A DNA stretch of 64,000 nucleotides from Bartonella sp. B1099 (GTDB lineage: Bacteria; Pseudomonadota; Alphaproteobacteria; Rhizobiales; Rhizobiaceae): assembly GCF_944801835.1 (NCBI RefSeq), contig NZ_CALYLN010000002.1, positions 248,001-312,000 of the forward strand. Direction: 5' to 3'. Made by a program: the position numbers and the translations under genes. Shown here one piece after another: positions 14,637 through 25,362 of the stretch; the stretch's first letter is position 1; each line of letters opens with the position of its first letter. The notes under the pieces were generated by a model that made no database searches, was not told where the DNA came from, and saw nothing but the letters and a program-made list of their open reading frames with translations.

Positions 14637-14890
14637 TAATCCCATAGCCGTTTGACCACGCTGTTTTTTTCTTGGGAAATAAATTCAGGCAAAAGAACCT
14701 TTAAGCCCCGCGGTAAAAAAGCATCATACCCCGCAATCTCTGGATTAGCCTCCAGTGTGGCTTCTAAATAACCTTTCAGTAAACCAGCTTGCCTCCGGTC
14801 TCCTAAAACAGACAAGGCATGGTGATAACAAATGAGGTCTAAACTCATATCCTCAAGTTCGACCACAAGCTGTTTTGCGGGGATCTTCAT
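14636..14890 (-). CDS. P2-like tail protein X
   Basis: An 84-residue protein in the position and size of phage P2 GpX, a small LysM-related tail completion protein. SLDLICYHHALSVLGDRR is followed by YLEATLEANPEIAGYDAFLPRGLKVLLPE, the conserved core (NP-x-L...P.G..I.LP). It overlaps the U gene by four bases (ATGA) upstream and the D gene by TAATG downstream, so it is tightly coupled. It should act at the tail tip during tail completion. Confidence 0.85.
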   Translation of the reverse strand: MKIPAKQLVVELEDMSLDLICYHHALSVLGDRRQAGLLKGYLEATLEANPEIAGYDAFLPRGLKVLLPEFISQEKNSVVKRLWD

Positions 14891-15357
14891 GAGGTATCCT
14901 CCTCTTGTCCCCCTTGGTATTGCCCTATTTGATATTGACCTTGTGGTTTTCCCCCATCAAAAAACGGCAACAGGCTAATGGAATAGCGAATACGCCCTGA
15001 TTGACCAGAGCGGCTAATATAGTCATGGTCTTTCGTGACACTGGTAATCACCACGGATCCAAGCATTAAGGCACTGTAGCTATCATCACTCATCCAACGG
15101 ATCATCTGAACGGGTTGAGCCGCACGTATGGTTCTGGTGATGGCATCAATGGCAACCCGATCCCCAAACTCTTCTGGAAATAATACCCCGTGGATGGTTT
15201 TGGGATCATTGCCATAACCGGTAAATTGCAAACCAGGGGCCCCACCAAAACGCTCTAAGCAAACCCATGAAGCCGAAAACTCTTCCTCAAACGATTGGAA
15301 GTTCAACCAGTCCACATAAAATTGATGCGGTCCTAACATCAGCAAAGGATCTTGCAT
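14887..15357 (-). CDS. P2-like tail protein U
   Basis: A 156-residue protein matching P2 GpU: MLGPHQFYVDWLNFQSFEEEFSASW, then RFGGAPGLQFTGYGNDPKTIHGVLFPE, the conserved GxGxxxxTIxGxxxPE core, and SALMLGSVVITSVTKDHDYI. GpU is a tail terminator or completion protein. It follows the tape-measure gene after 11 bases and overlaps X. The last 20 residues are Gln/Gly-rich (GGKPQGQYQIGQYQGGQEEDTS), which I read as a flexible tail. Confidence 0.85.
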   Translation of the reverse strand: MQDPLLMLGPHQFYVDWLNFQSFEEEFSASWVCLERFGGAPGLQFTGYGNDPKTIHGVLFPEEFGDRVAIDAITRTIRAAQPVQMIRWMSDDSYSALMLGSVVITSVTKDHDYISRSGQSGRIRYSISLLPFFDGGKPQGQYQIGQYQGGQEEDTS

Positions 15358-15368
15358 ACTCCCTCCCC

Positions 15369-17702
15369 TTATTCTGTTCCGCCATGCAAGGCATTGGCCC
15401 CTGCCCGTTGCAAGGCATGACGAACCGCATAACCAGTTGCAATGGGATCACGTGCACCATTGACATGCACCGTGACATTTTGATTGTGCGTGATGGGGAC
15501 GCGCTCTTTGTCTTTTGCTTCTGGAACAAAGCTATGGCCATGCCCTGCTCCCGCAAATTGCACAACAGGCTGAGGCGTTTTGCCTCCTAAAAAACTTGGC
15601 AAATAATCTCTTACATCAATCGACCCAATCCACCCCTTTATGCGGTGAGGTAAAGATTTACAAAAATCTGTCAATTGTGAGATGGTCCCCGTAAAGCCAT
15701 CGACAATCCAACTCGCCAAATCTTCTCCGATTTGTTCCATACCCGCTTTGGCGCTCTCTGAGAGCTTTTCCCTAGTAAAAAAACTCCCCAACCACTCCCA
15801 AAAGTTGGAGAGACTTTGTTTAAAACCCTCCCACACATTGCCAAACCACTTAGAAACAGAAGAAAGCCCTTGTTTAAACTTTTGCCAGTGGGCAGAAAAA
15901 TCAAAGGCAGCGGCAATGATGTTTTTCCAACGTGTAATGGTTGCTGTGTCAGCACCAAAAAAACGCATGACGGCTTCAAAGGCACGACCAAAAGCGCGGA
16001 TTAGCCCCCGTGCAAATCCTTTGACAAAGGAAGAAAAGCGATCCCAATATTTCCACAAAACAAAACAAGTCGCAATGATGACAGCCACAACAGCAGCAAT
16101 CAGAGCACCGATTGGGGTAAATACAGCCCCAACAACAGAAGCAATACCTGCCCCAACCACCTCGATCGCTGTCCCTATCCAGCCAAAAGAGGCAGCAAAT
16201 GCTGTACCTGAAATTGCGATCCCTCGCAAAGCTCCCATCAATAAAGTTATGGGGCGTAAGAGTCGCAGTGAACTTGCCCCAAGACCTGCAGTTAACAAGC
16301 CCAGTGAGCGCCCTGAAGCCAAGAGCCCGCGCCAACTTGCCTTCAGCGCACCGCTCACAGCCCTCATCTTGATAAAAGAGGCAATCAATTGCAGGATCCC
16401 AAGGCGGGTTCCCGCCATGGTAAAACGTACAACCCGTAAAGCGATGTTAAAAGCCATCAGGGCGGCAATGGTTTTGATAATGGCGCTTGTTAAAGCTGGA
16501 TGAGCATTAGCCCATGCCATAAGAACATTGATAAAACCACCAACACTTGCCATTAAACTGTTGACAGGAGGCAGAAGCACTTCACCAATGGTAACCCCTA
16601 AAGCCACAATGCGGTTTTGCAACAGTTCAAATTGCCGCATGGCACCGGTTGCTTGTTTGTCTGCCTCTTGTTCGACAGAGCCTTTAAAGACTTTTGGGTC
16701 TTCAACAAACTTTAAGGCTTGCCCTAACAATTCGGGGTTACCCACCAGTTTGGCAAAATCCCCAGTAAAGTCGCGTCCTGCAATGGCAATCAGTGAACGC
16801 ATCCCCTGTTCGGATTTGCCCAAGACATCAAAAAAACGCACCAAGGTACCGGTGGCATCTTTCTCCAGATCTTCCATGAATTTTTGGCGGGAGAGCCCAA
16901 TATTAGTAAAAGCATCTTCAATATGCTTTCCTCCCGCCTGAATACGGGCACTGATAGAATTAAAACCACGTGCTGCACTCTCTGGGACAATACCAGCAGA
17001 AATCATTGCCGTTCCAAAGGCTGCGGTTTCACGGGCTGTCAGTTTAAACATGGTTGCCGCACCGGTCGCCCGATTGGTAAAGTCAGACACCTCACTTGCC
17101 TTGGCCGCCATGTGGTTGGAAAGATGGTTGATAGCATCGCCTAGATCTTCAATGCCTGCTTGATTAAGCTTAAAGACATTGCGCAATTTGGCAAAGCGTT
17201 CCCCAATCTGGTCCCCCGTCATATCAAAGGCGACCGCTGCTTTGGCGGCATAAATGCTAAAAGCCTCGAGATCTTGTTCACCAATCCCTGCTTGGCTGGC
17301 ACTGGTCATCAGTTCTAAAACTTCACGAGCGGCGAGAGGGATTTTGGTGGAGGTTTCAAGCGCAAAACGACGCAATTCTTTTAAACGATCAAGGGGGGCA
17401 TCCAGAACCTTTTCCAAGCCTTTCATCGATTGATCAAATTGCATGGCTTTATAAAGAGGCGCAATCAAGGTTGCCGTTTGAGCAATGGCGCCTACCATGC
17501 GCCCACGCGCATGAATATAAGCATTTTGCGCTTTTGCTGTAGCTTCCTCCAAGTGCTCAGGGTCAAACCACCCTTTAAAATGCTTTCGTGTTTGGTTTTG
17601 GAAATGCGCAATATCGAGGCTAAAGGCTCTTAAGTCTCGCTTGGCAGAGGCGATCCCTTCTTGGAGATGATTCACAAAACGCACAACAAGGGAAACATCC
17701 AT
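15369..17702 (-). CDS. Phage tail tape measure protein (P2 T-like, TP901 core)
   Basis: A 777-residue protein. Residues 1-60 match the tape-measure N-terminus, and residues 80-350 form the TP901 core (MKGLEKVLDAPLDRLKELRRFALETSTKIPLAAREVLEL, SEVSDFTNRATGAATMFKLTARE, ESAARGFNSISARIQAGGKHIEDAF). Hydrophobic stretches follow around 370-560 (alanine- and valine-rich), then aromatic W-F repeats (HWQKFKQGLSSVSKWFGNVWEG). The length sets the tail tube length. The gene is intact, but its partners for tube, sheath and head are missing, so no virion is expected unless another prophage supplies them. Confidence 0.9.
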   Translation of the reverse strand: MDVSLVVRFVNHLQEGIASAKRDLRAFSLDIAHFQNQTRKHFKGWFDPEHLEEATAKAQNAYIHARGRMVGAIAQTATLIAPLYKAMQFDQSMKGLEKVLDAPLDRLKELRRFALETSTKIPLAAREVLELMTSASQAGIGEQDLEAFSIYAAKAAVAFDMTGDQIGERFAKLRNVFKLNQAGIEDLGDAINHLSNHMAAKASEVSDFTNRATGAATMFKLTARETAAFGTAMISAGIVPESAARGFNSISARIQAGGKHIEDAFTNIGLSRQKFMEDLEKDATGTLVRFFDVLGKSEQGMRSLIAIAGRDFTGDFAKLVGNPELLGQALKFVEDPKVFKGSVEQEADKQATGAMRQFELLQNRIVALGVTIGEVLLPPVNSLMASVGGFINVLMAWANAHPALTSAIIKTIAALMAFNIALRVVRFTMAGTRLGILQLIASFIKMRAVSGALKASWRGLLASGRSLGLLTAGLGASSLRLLRPITLLMGALRGIAISGTAFAASFGWIGTAIEVVGAGIASVVGAVFTPIGALIAAVVAVIIATCFVLWKYWDRFSSFVKGFARGLIRAFGRAFEAVMRFFGADTATITRWKNIIAAAFDFSAHWQKFKQGLSSVSKWFGNVWEGFKQSLSNFWEWLGSFFTREKLSESAKAGMEQIGEDLASWIVDGFTGTISQLTDFCKSLPHRIKGWIGSIDVRDYLPSFLGGKTPQPVVQFAGAGHGHSFVPEAKDKERVPITHNQNVTVHVNGARDPIATGYAVRHALQRAGANALHGGTE

Positions 17703-17711
17703 AAGCGTATC

Positions 17712-17955
17712 TTATCCTAACATTTGGCTTTCATATTCTTGGGCTTTCAAGCGCACTAATTCTTCGCGATAGGAAATCACTTCCAGCCAATCCATCTGAT
17801 TGATCTCTAAAGCCGACCAGTGGTAATAAAGGGCTAGTTCGGCTCCAAATTGTCCGGCATAGGGGATTGGCGTTGCGTAAAAAAGCAAAAAAAACCTTAA
17901 ACACGGCCACAACATCAACAATATCAAGACGATTAATGAAGAAATTTGCTTCTTT
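17712..17955 (-). pseudogene. Remnant of P2-like tail chaperone genes E/E'
   Basis: The 3' part reads YYHWSALEINQMDWLEVISYREELVRLK, the short P2 GpE' domain (HWPPxEMxxMxxxELxxWRExA). The upstream part, in another frame, reads INRLDIVDVVAVFKVFF and follows a TAA at 17958-17956, so the gene's 5' end is lost. A run of eight T (minus strand, 17894-17887) lies where a -1 frameshift would join E and E', as in phage P2. The reading frame extending further towards 18011 would begin inside the tRNA and is not credible. The block ends at the tRNA 3' end, probably the deletion or integration junction. Confidence 0.6.
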
Positions 17956-18003
17956 TTAGCTAAGATTGTTATTGAGGATGATATCAAAACAAGTTGAGGC
18001 ATT

Positions 18004-18080
<77 letters not shown>

Positions 18081-18352
18081 TTCATACCGATTATCAAAAT
18101 CAGTTGTGGTCTTTTAACTAATCATACGCCCAGCTTCAATGTTTAAATGATCATTCTCATAAAAAAATTACTTATTTGTAAATTATCAAAAAACGCAATC
18201 TTCTTTCTTTTCTACAATGAGACTTTATCTTGAAAGAGCTTCTCTTTTTGTCTTCAATACTCTTTTTATTATAAAGAGAGCTTTGATTACAACTTCAAAA
18301 CTCTCAAAAAATAAGTTACAAGATAAATTATAAGTATCAGGATAATTCTTAA

Positions 18353-19126
18353 ATGACTACATTACCAAGTCGCTTTCATTTTATTTCCGCAGAAACTGAG
18401 GAAGCTCTCAAAGCTACCCAGAAATTAATTTCCGTCTACGGTCATTCTTCTCTGGAAGAAACTGATATTGTTGTTGCAATCGGTGGTGATGGAACAATGT
18501 TACAAACCGTACGAGATGTTATGAACACTGGAAAACCTATTTACGGTATGAATCAAGGTTCTGTAGGATTTCTTATGAATGAATTTCATGAAAAAAAATT
18601 GCCCAATCGTATTGCTGTCGCCCATAAAAAAGAAATTCATCCCTTACGCATGATTGCAAAAGCTGAATATCAAGAATCTATCGAGGCACTTGCAATTAAT
18701 GAAGTATCCCTCTTTCGGCAATCTTATCAAGCAGCAAAAATTCGCATCACCATTGATAACAACATACGCATGGAACAGTTAAGTTGTGATGGTATCCTCG
18801 TCGCGACACCAGCAGGATCAACTGCCTATAATTTATCAGCACAAGGACCTATTCTCCCCCTTATGGCCCCCCTTATGGCCCTCACCCCTGTTAGCCCTTT
18901 TCGCCCAAGACGTTGGCATGGGGCACTGCTCCCCAATACAGTAACAGTGCGTTTTGATATGCTCGAACCTGACAAACGCCCTGTCAATGTTGCTGCGGAT
19001 AATGTTGAGGTTAAATCTGTCTATTCAGTGACTATTTCAATGGCAACAGAAGTAACCGCTTCAATTCTTTTTGACTCAAATCATTCATGGGATGAGCGCA
19101 TTTTATCAGAACAATTTCGCTATTAA
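18353..19126 (+). CDS. nadK: NAD kinase
   Basis: A 257-residue protein that phosphorylates NAD to NADP in the cytosol. Signatures are VVAIGGDGTMLQTVRDV (GGDG near residue 44), YGMNQGSVGFLMNE, ALAINEVSLFRQ, and CDGILVATPAGSTAYNLSAQGPILP near residues 145-170, the substrate-binding segments of the family. The gene stands alone after tRNA-Arg, with AGGATAATT before the ATG. A 12-base exact tandem repeat (18857-18880) encodes PLMAPLMA where relatives have a similar-length stretch, so the protein is not obviously lengthened. Frame and length are normal. Confidence 0.93.
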   Translation: MTTLPSRFHFISAETEEALKATQKLISVYGHSSLEETDIVVAIGGDGTMLQTVRDVMNTGKPIYGMNQGSVGFLMNEFHEKKLPNRIAVAHKKEIHPLRMIAKAEYQESIEALAINEVSLFRQSYQAAKIRITIDNNIRMEQLSCDGILVATPAGSTAYNLSAQGPILPLMAPLMALTPVSPFRPRRWHGALLPNTVTVRFDMLEPDKRPVNVAADNVEVKSVYSVTISMATEVTASILFDSNHSWDERILSEQFRY

Positions 19127-19272
19127 TGATTGTATTATGCGTTTGATGTGTATATGATTGTTATAGTTGGCTTTTTTATAAAAGTATTTTAACGCTCTTT
19201 AAAAGTAGAAAACATGAGTTGTACTTATCATTGAAATAGCGAAGTTAAAAACACAAAGCAATTGATAAAAAA

Positions 19273-20676
19273 ATGATACCATCTTTGAATAGTTTTGATG
19301 ATTTAGGTCTTTCCGCAAAGGTTGTTAATGCAGTAAAATCAGCAGGATATACAGTTCCAACACCTATTCAAAGTGAAACAATTCCTCATGTCCTTCAAAG
19401 AAAAGACGTTCTAGGAATCGCTCAAACAGGAACGGGTAAAACCGCCTCTTTCGTATTGCCTATGCTCACTCTCCTTGAAAAAGGTCGTGCAAGAGCACGA
19501 ATGCCCCGTACACTCATCTTAGAACCAACACGGGAAATCGCAGCTCAAGTTGAAGAAAATTTCGATAAATACGGAATAAATCACCGTTTAAATGTTGCTC
19601 TTTTGATTGGTGGAGTTTCTTTTGAACATCAAGATCGTAAACTGGAACGAGGAGCGGATGTTCTTATCGCAACACCAGGGCGTCTTCTTGATCATTTCGA
19701 GCGTGGTAAATTACTCCTGATGGGCGTTGAAATCCTTGTTATTGATGAAGCTGATCGCATGTTGGATATGGGCTTTATTCCTGATATTGAACGTATCTGT
19801 AAACTAACCCCTTTCACACGTCAAACTTTGTTCTTTTCTGCAACAATGGCACCAGAAATTACAAAGTTAACAAAACAATTTTTACATTCCCCTGTATCCG
19901 TTGAAGTTACAAAAGCATCCTCAACAGCGACCACAATTACACAACGACTTGTCAAATCTGGAAATAAATCATGGGATAAAAGAGCGGTTTTACGAGAGCT
20001 TATCCAAAATGAAGGTTCTAAGCTTCAAAATGCTATTATTTTCTGTAATCGAAAGAGAGATATCTCTGAACTTTTTAGATCACTCATCAAACATAACTTT
20101 AATGTAGGCGCACTTCATGGAGATATGGACCAATATTCACGCATGAATACCTTAGCCGACTTTAAGAGTAATAAACTTACGCTTCTGGTTGCTTCTGATG
20201 TTGCTGCCCGTGGACTTGATATCCCAGCGGTAAGTCATGTGTTTAATTATGATGTTCCTACACATGCTGAAGACTATATCCATCGAATTGGTCGTACAGG
20301 GCGTGCAAATCGTCGTGGAAAAGCTTTTACAATCGTAACAAAAGATGATCAAAAATATATCAACGCCATTGAAGAAATAAGCAGTGAAAAAATTGAATGG
20401 CTCAATGGAGATCTTTCGACTTTAATAACCGATGATCAAACAGAAGATATTGTTGTAAAGAAAAAATCTTCACAATCATCAAAGAAAACTGCTGCCAAAG
20501 AGCCTCTTGCCCCTCCTAAAAAAACTGTAAAAGAGAAGAAAGTAGATTATATCAAAAATGTGAAACGTAAAGAAAATCCATCCGAGCAACAACACTCACG
20601 AAAAAATAAGAATTACGCGCCTCTTGGATTCGGTGATGATATTCCGGCATTCATGCTTATAAAAACGCGTAGGTAG
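19273..20676 (+). CDS. rhlE: DEAD-box ATP-dependent RNA helicase, RhlE-like
   Basis: 467 residues with the full helicase set: Q motif (FDDLGLSAKVVNAVKSAGYTVPTPIQ), GIAQTGTGKTASFVLP near residue 50, PTREIAAQVEE, GGVSF, TPGRLLDHFERG, VIDEADRMLDMGF near 160, FFSATMAPEI, ASDVAARGLDIPAVSHV and YIHRIGRTGRANR near 340. The C-terminal 90 residues are lysine-rich and disordered (KKKSSQSSKKTAAKE, VKRKENPSEQQ), typical of RhlE-type proteins that act in ribosome assembly and cold adaptation. No strong Shine-Dalgarno is visible. The gene converges on gltX-1. Confidence 0.9.
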   Translation: MIPSLNSFDDLGLSAKVVNAVKSAGYTVPTPIQSETIPHVLQRKDVLGIAQTGTGKTASFVLPMLTLLEKGRARARMPRTLILEPTREIAAQVEENFDKYGINHRLNVALLIGGVSFEHQDRKLERGADVLIATPGRLLDHFERGKLLLMGVEILVIDEADRMLDMGFIPDIERICKLTPFTRQTLFFSATMAPEITKLTKQFLHSPVSVEVTKASSTATTITQRLVKSGNKSWDKRAVLRELIQNEGSKLQNAIIFCNRKRDISELFRSLIKHNFNVGALHGDMDQYSRMNTLADFKSNKLTLLVASDVAARGLDIPAVSHVFNYDVPTHAEDYIHRIGRTGRANRRGKAFTIVTKDDQKYINAIEEISSEKIEWLNGDLSTLITDDQTEDIVVKKKSSQSSKKTAAKEPLAPPKKTVKEKKVDYIKNVKRKENPSEQQHSRKNKNYAPLGFGDDIPAFMLIKTRR

Positions 20677-20741
20677 CCCTCTACTTCATTCTCTCTAAGC
20701 GTACAATAAATAAAAAATGCGTTTAAAAAAGTTTCTCTTAA

Positions 20742-22112
20742 TTATTTAGAGAGTCTTTCTATGACCTTTTCGCGCCCTAAAAGCTGTAAAAACTTTCCCA
20801 TTTCAGGTCCATGATCCATGCCCGTAAGTGCTTGACGTAATGGCATAAATAAAGACTTTCCTTTCCGCCCCGTATTTTCTTTTAATGCTGTCGTCCAAAT
20901 TTGCCAACTTTCATCCTTCAATACACCTTCAGGTAAGAAATTGAGTGACTGCTGTACAAATTCACGGTCTTCTAGTGCCACGGTATCAAAACTCTTTTCA
21001 TCATGAATGATTTTCCACCACAAGACTGCATCATTGACTTTATCAATATTGCTTTTTATCGCATTCCAGAAATATTCCGCCTTTTCTCCTTTAATAGAAA
21101 GATTTTGAAGGCGTATTTTAACGTCCTCATAATTTAGTTCATGAACAAGATGACTATTCAAAGTACAAAGATCTGCAATATCAAATTTTGCAACCGACTT
21201 TGATGTATCTTGTAAATTAAAATGTTCTAAAAGCGCTGCTTGATGGGGATAGGGATGCACATTTTGTGATGTTCCAATCAAAACAGCAAGACACTGAACA
21301 GCTATCGATTCAAATCCTTCTTCCCGTAGAGAACGAATAGAAAGATCATTGTTACGTTTTGAAAGTCCTTTTCCTAAAATTGTCGCCAATAAATTGATAT
21401 GACCAAAAACCGGTAATTCTGCACCCAGAGCTTTAAAAAGAGCAATCTGAGCACCTGTATTTGTAATATGATCATCGCCACGAATAATATGTGTAATGGC
21501 CATATCGACATCATCCACAACAGACGGTAATGTATAAAGATAGGTTCCATCTTCACGAATAAGAACAGGATCTGAAAGAGAAGCCAAATCAATGGTTTGC
21601 TTTCCCTTTACGGCATCATTCCAGCAAACCTCTGTTCGCTTTGTTTGCAAAGGATTATTTTCAAAATTAGGGAGAAGAAAACGCCAATGGGGTTTACGAC
21701 CTTGTGATTCAAAGTTTTTTTTCTCTTCTGCTGTCAACTTTAATGCTGCACGATCATAAATGGGAGGCAGTTTGCGTGAAAGCTTTATTTTACGACGCCG
21801 CTCTAATTCTTCCGCTGTTTCATAACAGGGATAAAGTAAACCACGTTGTTTGAGGATTTCTGCCACTTCATCATATCGATTAAATCGTTTAGATTGGTAA
21901 TAAATTGCATCTGGTTGAATACCAAGCCATTCAAGATCAACAGCAATAGCATCGATATATTCCTGTTTAGAACGCGCAATATCTGTATCATCATAGCGCA
22001 AAATAAATTCTCCCTTATGCGCCCGTGCATAAAGCCAATTAAAAAGCGCAATACGGATATTGCCAATATGAATATAACCTGTTGGAGAGGGAGCAAAACG
22101 AACTTTAACCAT
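20742..22112 (-). CDS. gltX: Glutamyl-tRNA synthetase, first copy
   Basis: About 456 residues from the ATG giving [26 protein letters not shown]; the upstream extension would overlap nadE. It is a class I synthetase with the HIGH-like motif (YIHIGN), [44 protein letters not shown] and the KMSKS-like [22 protein letters not shown]. The window has a second, divergent copy at 31042. In alphaproteobacteria one of two such enzymes commonly charges tRNA-Gln for the GatCAB amidotransferase, the other tRNA-Glu; which is which cannot be assigned safely here. The gene lies immediately after nadE, with an 11-base gap, and is probably co-transcribed. Confidence 0.92.
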   Translation of the reverse strand: MVKVRFAPSPTGYIHIGNIRIALFNWLYARAHKGEFILRYDDTDIARSKQEYIDAIAVDLEWLGIQPDAIYYQSKRFNRYDEVAEILKQRGLLYPCYETAEELERRRKIKLSRKLPPIYDRAALKLTAEEKKNFESQGRKPHWRFLLPNFENNPLQTKRTEVCWNDAVKGKQTIDLASLSDPVLIREDGTYLYTLPSVVDDVDMAITHIIRGDDHITNTGAQIALFKALGAELPVFGHINLLATILGKGLSKRNNDLSIRSLREEGFESIAVQCLAVLIGTSQNVHPYPHQAALLEHFNLQDTSKSVAKFDIADLCTLNSHLVHELNYEDVKIRLQNLSIKGEKAEYFWNAIKSNIDKVNDAVLWWKIIHDEKSFDTVALEDREFVQQSLNFLPEGVLKDESWQIWTTALKENTGRKGKSLFMPLRQALTGMDHGPEMGKFLQLLGREKVIERLSK

Positions 22113-22122
22113 AAAAGAATAC

Positions 22123-23784
22123 TCAATTTTTATCGCGAAAATAATTAACAATAGGATAACGACGATCGCGTCCGAAATTCTTGTAACTGATTTTTACACC
22201 GGGTGCAGATTGTCGCCTTTTATATTCAGCACCATAAAGAAGCTGTTCAATTTTCTCAACAGTTTCTCGTACATGCCCACGTTGAACAACATCACAAATA
22301 CTCATGTCATTTTCCACAAGAGATTGCAAAATATCATCTAGAATAGGATAAGGGGGCAGAGAATCTTCATCTTTTTGATTTTCCCGCAGCTCTGCAGAAG
22401 GTGCTTTTTCTATAATATTGGGTGGTATGACAATTCCTTCTGGTCCCTTTAAATGATGCAAGTGATTTTTATTGCGCCACTCAGCTAATGCATAAACTTG
22501 CATTTTATAAATATCTTTAAGAGGATTAAACCCACCATTCATATCTCCATAAAGTGTTGCATATCCCACAGCCATTTCCGACTTATTGCCTGTCGTTACT
22601 ACCATCGAACCAAATTTATTTGAAAGAGCCATTAAAAGTGTACCGCGTATACGACTTTGAAGATTTTCTTCCGTCACATCAGAAGGTAAGCCTAAAAAAA
22701 GAGGCGATACTATATTCAAAAAAGCCTCAACAGCTTGCTCAATCGGTATGATTTCATAGTGACATCCCAAAAGGTCGACACATTCTTTGGCATCGTTTAA
22801 TGATTCTTGCGAAGTATAATGATAGGGCATCATAAGGGTACGAACCCTCTCAGCACCAAGAGCATCCACCGCCATTGCCGTACAAAGAGCTGAATCAATT
22901 CCTCCTGAAAGACCAAGAATAACATCCTTAAAACCGTTTTTATTAACGTAATCTTTCAAACCTAAAACACAAGCTTGATAATCAGCGGCTAATCCATTGA
23001 GAAGACTTTCCTTCGGACCTGAAACACAGTGCCACCCTGTCGTTGTTCGTTGCCAATGACTCACAGCAAGATGGCTGTCAAAGTGTTTCATTTGAAACAC
23101 CTTTTGACCTTGTCCATTCAAGGCAAAAGATCCTCCATCAAAAACTAGCTCATCTTGACCACCAACTTGGTTAGCATAGATAATTGGCACTCCAGATTGA
23201 AGTGCTTGCGTATGAACAACGTCTATACGTTTTAAGGTTTTATTACGATAGTAAGGAGATCCGTTAAGGACCAGAATAATTTCAGCGCCTTTATCTTTAA
23301 GCTCTGTACTAAGAGAGAAATCATTCCAAATATCTTCACAAATGACTATTCCCAATTTTATCCCATGATAAATAATAGGCTCAGGTCGTGATCCGGAAGA
23401 AAATAGACGCTTTTCATCAAATTCAGCGTAATTAGGTAAATCAAACTTAAAGCTTTCCGCGATGACTCGTCCTTCATCAAGGAGCATGACGCCGTTGTAA
23501 ATATTGCCATTACGCCTTAAAGGAAGACCAATGACAATTCCTGGTCCGCTTACAGTTGTTTTTGCTAATTTCTCAATAGCCTCTTCACATGTTTTTGTAA
23601 AAGCAGGTTTTAAAACAAGATCTTCCGGCGGATAAGCGCTTATAAAAAGCTCTGTGAATAAAACAAGATCAGCCCCCTCTTCTTTAGCCTTTTGATGCGC
23701 CATGACAGCTAGAGAAAAATTCCCCTCAATATCACCGACAATAGGATTTAATTGGGCGACTGCTACCCGAAAATCATTTTTCAT
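22123..23784 (-). CDS. nadE: Glutamine-dependent NAD+ synthetase
   Basis: About 553 residues in two domains. Residues 1-260 are a nitrilase-type glutaminase ([35 protein letters not shown] with the Glu, [24 protein letters not shown] with the Cys, and a Lys near residue 113). Residues 285-553 are the ATP-pyrophosphatase synthetase ([52 protein letters not shown]). It amidates nicotinic acid adenine dinucleotide to NAD+. The start at MKNDFRVAV is preferred to the longer reading. The neighbour gltX also uses glutamate chemistry, but the link is only positional. Confidence 0.93.
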   Translation of the reverse strand: MKNDFRVAVAQLNPIVGDIEGNFSLAVMAHQKAKEEGADLVLFTELFISAYPPEDLVLKPAFTKTCEEAIEKLAKTTVSGPGIVIGLPLRRNGNIYNGVMLLDEGRVIAESFKFDLPNYAEFDEKRLFSSGSRPEPIIYHGIKLGIVICEDIWNDFSLSTELKDKGAEIILVLNGSPYYRNKTLKRIDVVHTQALQSGVPIIYANQVGGQDELVFDGGSFALNGQGQKVFQMKHFDSHLAVSHWQRTTTGWHCVSGPKESLLNGLAADYQACVLGLKDYVNKNGFKDVILGLSGGIDSALCTAMAVDALGAERVRTLMMPYHYTSQESLNDAKECVDLLGCHYEIIPIEQAVEAFLNIVSPLFLGLPSDVTEENLQSRIRGTLLMALSNKFGSMVVTTGNKSEMAVGYATLYGDMNGGFNPLKDIYKMQVYALAEWRNKNHLHHLKGPEGIVIPPNIIEKAPSAELRENQKDEDSLPPYPILDDILQSLVENDMSICDVVQRGHVRETVEKIEQLLYGAEYKRRQSAPGVKISYKNFGRDRRYPIVNYFRDKN

Positions 23785-23910
23785 AAGCCTTTGTATCACT
23801 TCATCAGTTTGGCAACCACAATTTTATTCTTCACCATTGGAAATATTACTTTTTAAAACTTCTTTTCGTCCATAATAGTCTAAAATAAAAAATGTCAGAC
23901 AAGTTTTCGT

Positions 23911-25290
23911 TTACCTTCCAGCAACAAGTGCTAACGGGTCAGTCGCACGATTTTTTTTAAGGAGTTCAGCAACAAGAAAAGCTAACTCTAACGCTTGATC
24001 TGCATTTAATCGTGGATCACATTGCGTATGATAACGATCAGATAAGTCATCGACAGAAATAGCATGCGCCCCACCCGTACATTCCGTTACATCACGACCA
24101 GTCATCTCAATATGAATGCCTCCTGGATAGGTTCCCTCTCCACGATGCACTGCAAAAAAATTCTCTACTTCTTTTAAAACATAATCAAAGGGGCGCGTCT
24201 TATAACCATTGGCAGTAATTGTATTGCCATGCATTGGATCACATGACCATATAACCTCTCGCTTCTCGCGTTCAACAGCACGAATGAGTTTAGGCAGATA
24301 ATTTTCAACCTTATCGTAACCAAAGCGCGTAATAAGAGTAAGCCGCCCCAGTTCGTTTTCAGGATTTAAAATATCAATTAATTTTAAAAGCTCATCAGGC
24401 TCAATGGAAGGACCACACTTTAATCCTATAGGATTTTTAACGCCGCGACAATATTCAACGTGAGCATGATCAATTTGACGTGTGCGGTCACCAATCCATA
24501 ACATATGGCCAGATGTTGCATACCAATGTCCTGAAGTTGAATCAATCCGAGTCAAAGCCTCTTCATAACCAAGCAAAAGCGCTTCGTGACTGGTATAAAA
24601 AGATGTTTCACGCAACGAAGAATGCGTTTTGGATGTAATCCCTATGGAACGCATAAAATCAATTGCTTCAGAAATACGTTCTGCCAATAATTCATAACGT
24701 TCCCCCTGTGGACTGTTAGAAACGAAACTCAACATCCATGCGTGAACATTTTCTAAATTAGCATACCCCCCTTGTGAAAAAGCACGCAAGAGATTAAGGG
24801 TTGCTGCAGATTGGCGATAAGCCATAGACATCCGTTGCGGATCTGGAATACGAGAATCGGCTCCAAATTCAATGCCATTGATAATATCCCCCCGATAAAC
24901 AGGCAATTCAATGCCTTCTCTGCTTTCAATATCAGAAGAGCGGGGCTTTGCAAATTGCCCCGCAATACGACCAATTTTAACAACGGGTTTAGAACTCCCA
25001 AAGGTTAAAACAATCGCCATTTGCAAAAATACACGAAAAAAGTCACGAATATTATCAGCTTCATGTTCTGCAAAGCTTTCAGCACAATCACCACCTTGCA
25101 ATAAAAAAGCCCTGCCTTTCGCAACAGCCGCTAATTCATTTTTTAAATCACGTGCTTCACCAGCAAAAACCAAAGGTGGATAACTTCTCAGCTTTCGTTC
25201 GACATCTTCTAACATAGACTTATCCGGATAAGTCGGAACTTGCTTAATTGGCCTTTTTCTCCAAGAGTCAGGCGCCCATTCTTTTATCAT
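23911..25290 (-). CDS. aroG: Class II DAHP synthase (shikimate pathway)
   Basis: 459 residues of the plant-like class II 3-deoxy-D-arabino-heptulosonate-7-phosphate synthase. Landmarks are [96 protein letters not shown] and [19 protein letters not shown]. These are the metal- and PEP-binding segments (Cys, His, Glu, Asp). It condenses PEP and erythrose-4-phosphate as the first step of aromatic amino-acid synthesis. GAGAG precedes the ATG. A short terminator of the gor gene lies upstream at 25302-25324, suggesting separate transcription. Confidence 0.93.
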   Translation of the reverse strand: MIKEWAPDSWRKRPIKQVPTYPDKSMLEDVERKLRSYPPLVFAGEARDLKNELAAVAKGRAFLLQGGDCAESFAEHEADNIRDFFRVFLQMAIVLTFGSSKPVVKIGRIAGQFAKPRSSDIESREGIELPVYRGDIINGIEFGADSRIPDPQRMSMAYRQSAATLNLLRAFSQGGYANLENVHAWMLSFVSNSPQGERYELLAERISEAIDFMRSIGITSKTHSSLRETSFYTSHEALLLGYEEALTRIDSTSGHWYATSGHMLWIGDRTRQIDHAHVEYCRGVKNPIGLKCGPSIEPDELLKLIDILNPENELGRLTLITRFGYDKVENYLPKLIRAVEREKREVIWSCDPMHGNTITANGYKTRPFDYVLKEVENFFAVHRGEGTYPGGIHIEMTGRDVTECTGGAHAISVDDLSDRYHTQCDPRLNADQALELAFLVAELLKKNRATDPLALVAGR

Positions 25291-25301
25291 TACACTCTCT
25301 C

Positions 25302-25324
25302 TAAAAAATTAAGCTTCCAGCTTA
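25302..25324 (-). terminator. Terminator downstream of gor
   Basis: On the minus strand TAAGCT (25324-25319) and AGCTTA (25315-25310) form a six-base stem with a GGA loop, followed by ATTTTTT. It lies between gor and aroG. Confidence 0.55.
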
Positions 25325-25362
25325 GCATATAAAAAACTTTTTACCACACTATGGGGTATTGT

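Noticed and set aside
16000..16500. Plus-strand open frame rich in A, P and K opposite the tape-measure gene
   Set aside because: It is a shadow of the GC-richer tape-measure coding sequence, which matches its family on the minus strand.
22113..22151. Longer N-terminus for gltX-1 (extra 13 residues)
   Set aside because: It would overlap nadE, and canonical GluRS begins at the VRFAPSPTG segment shortly after the ATG at 22112.
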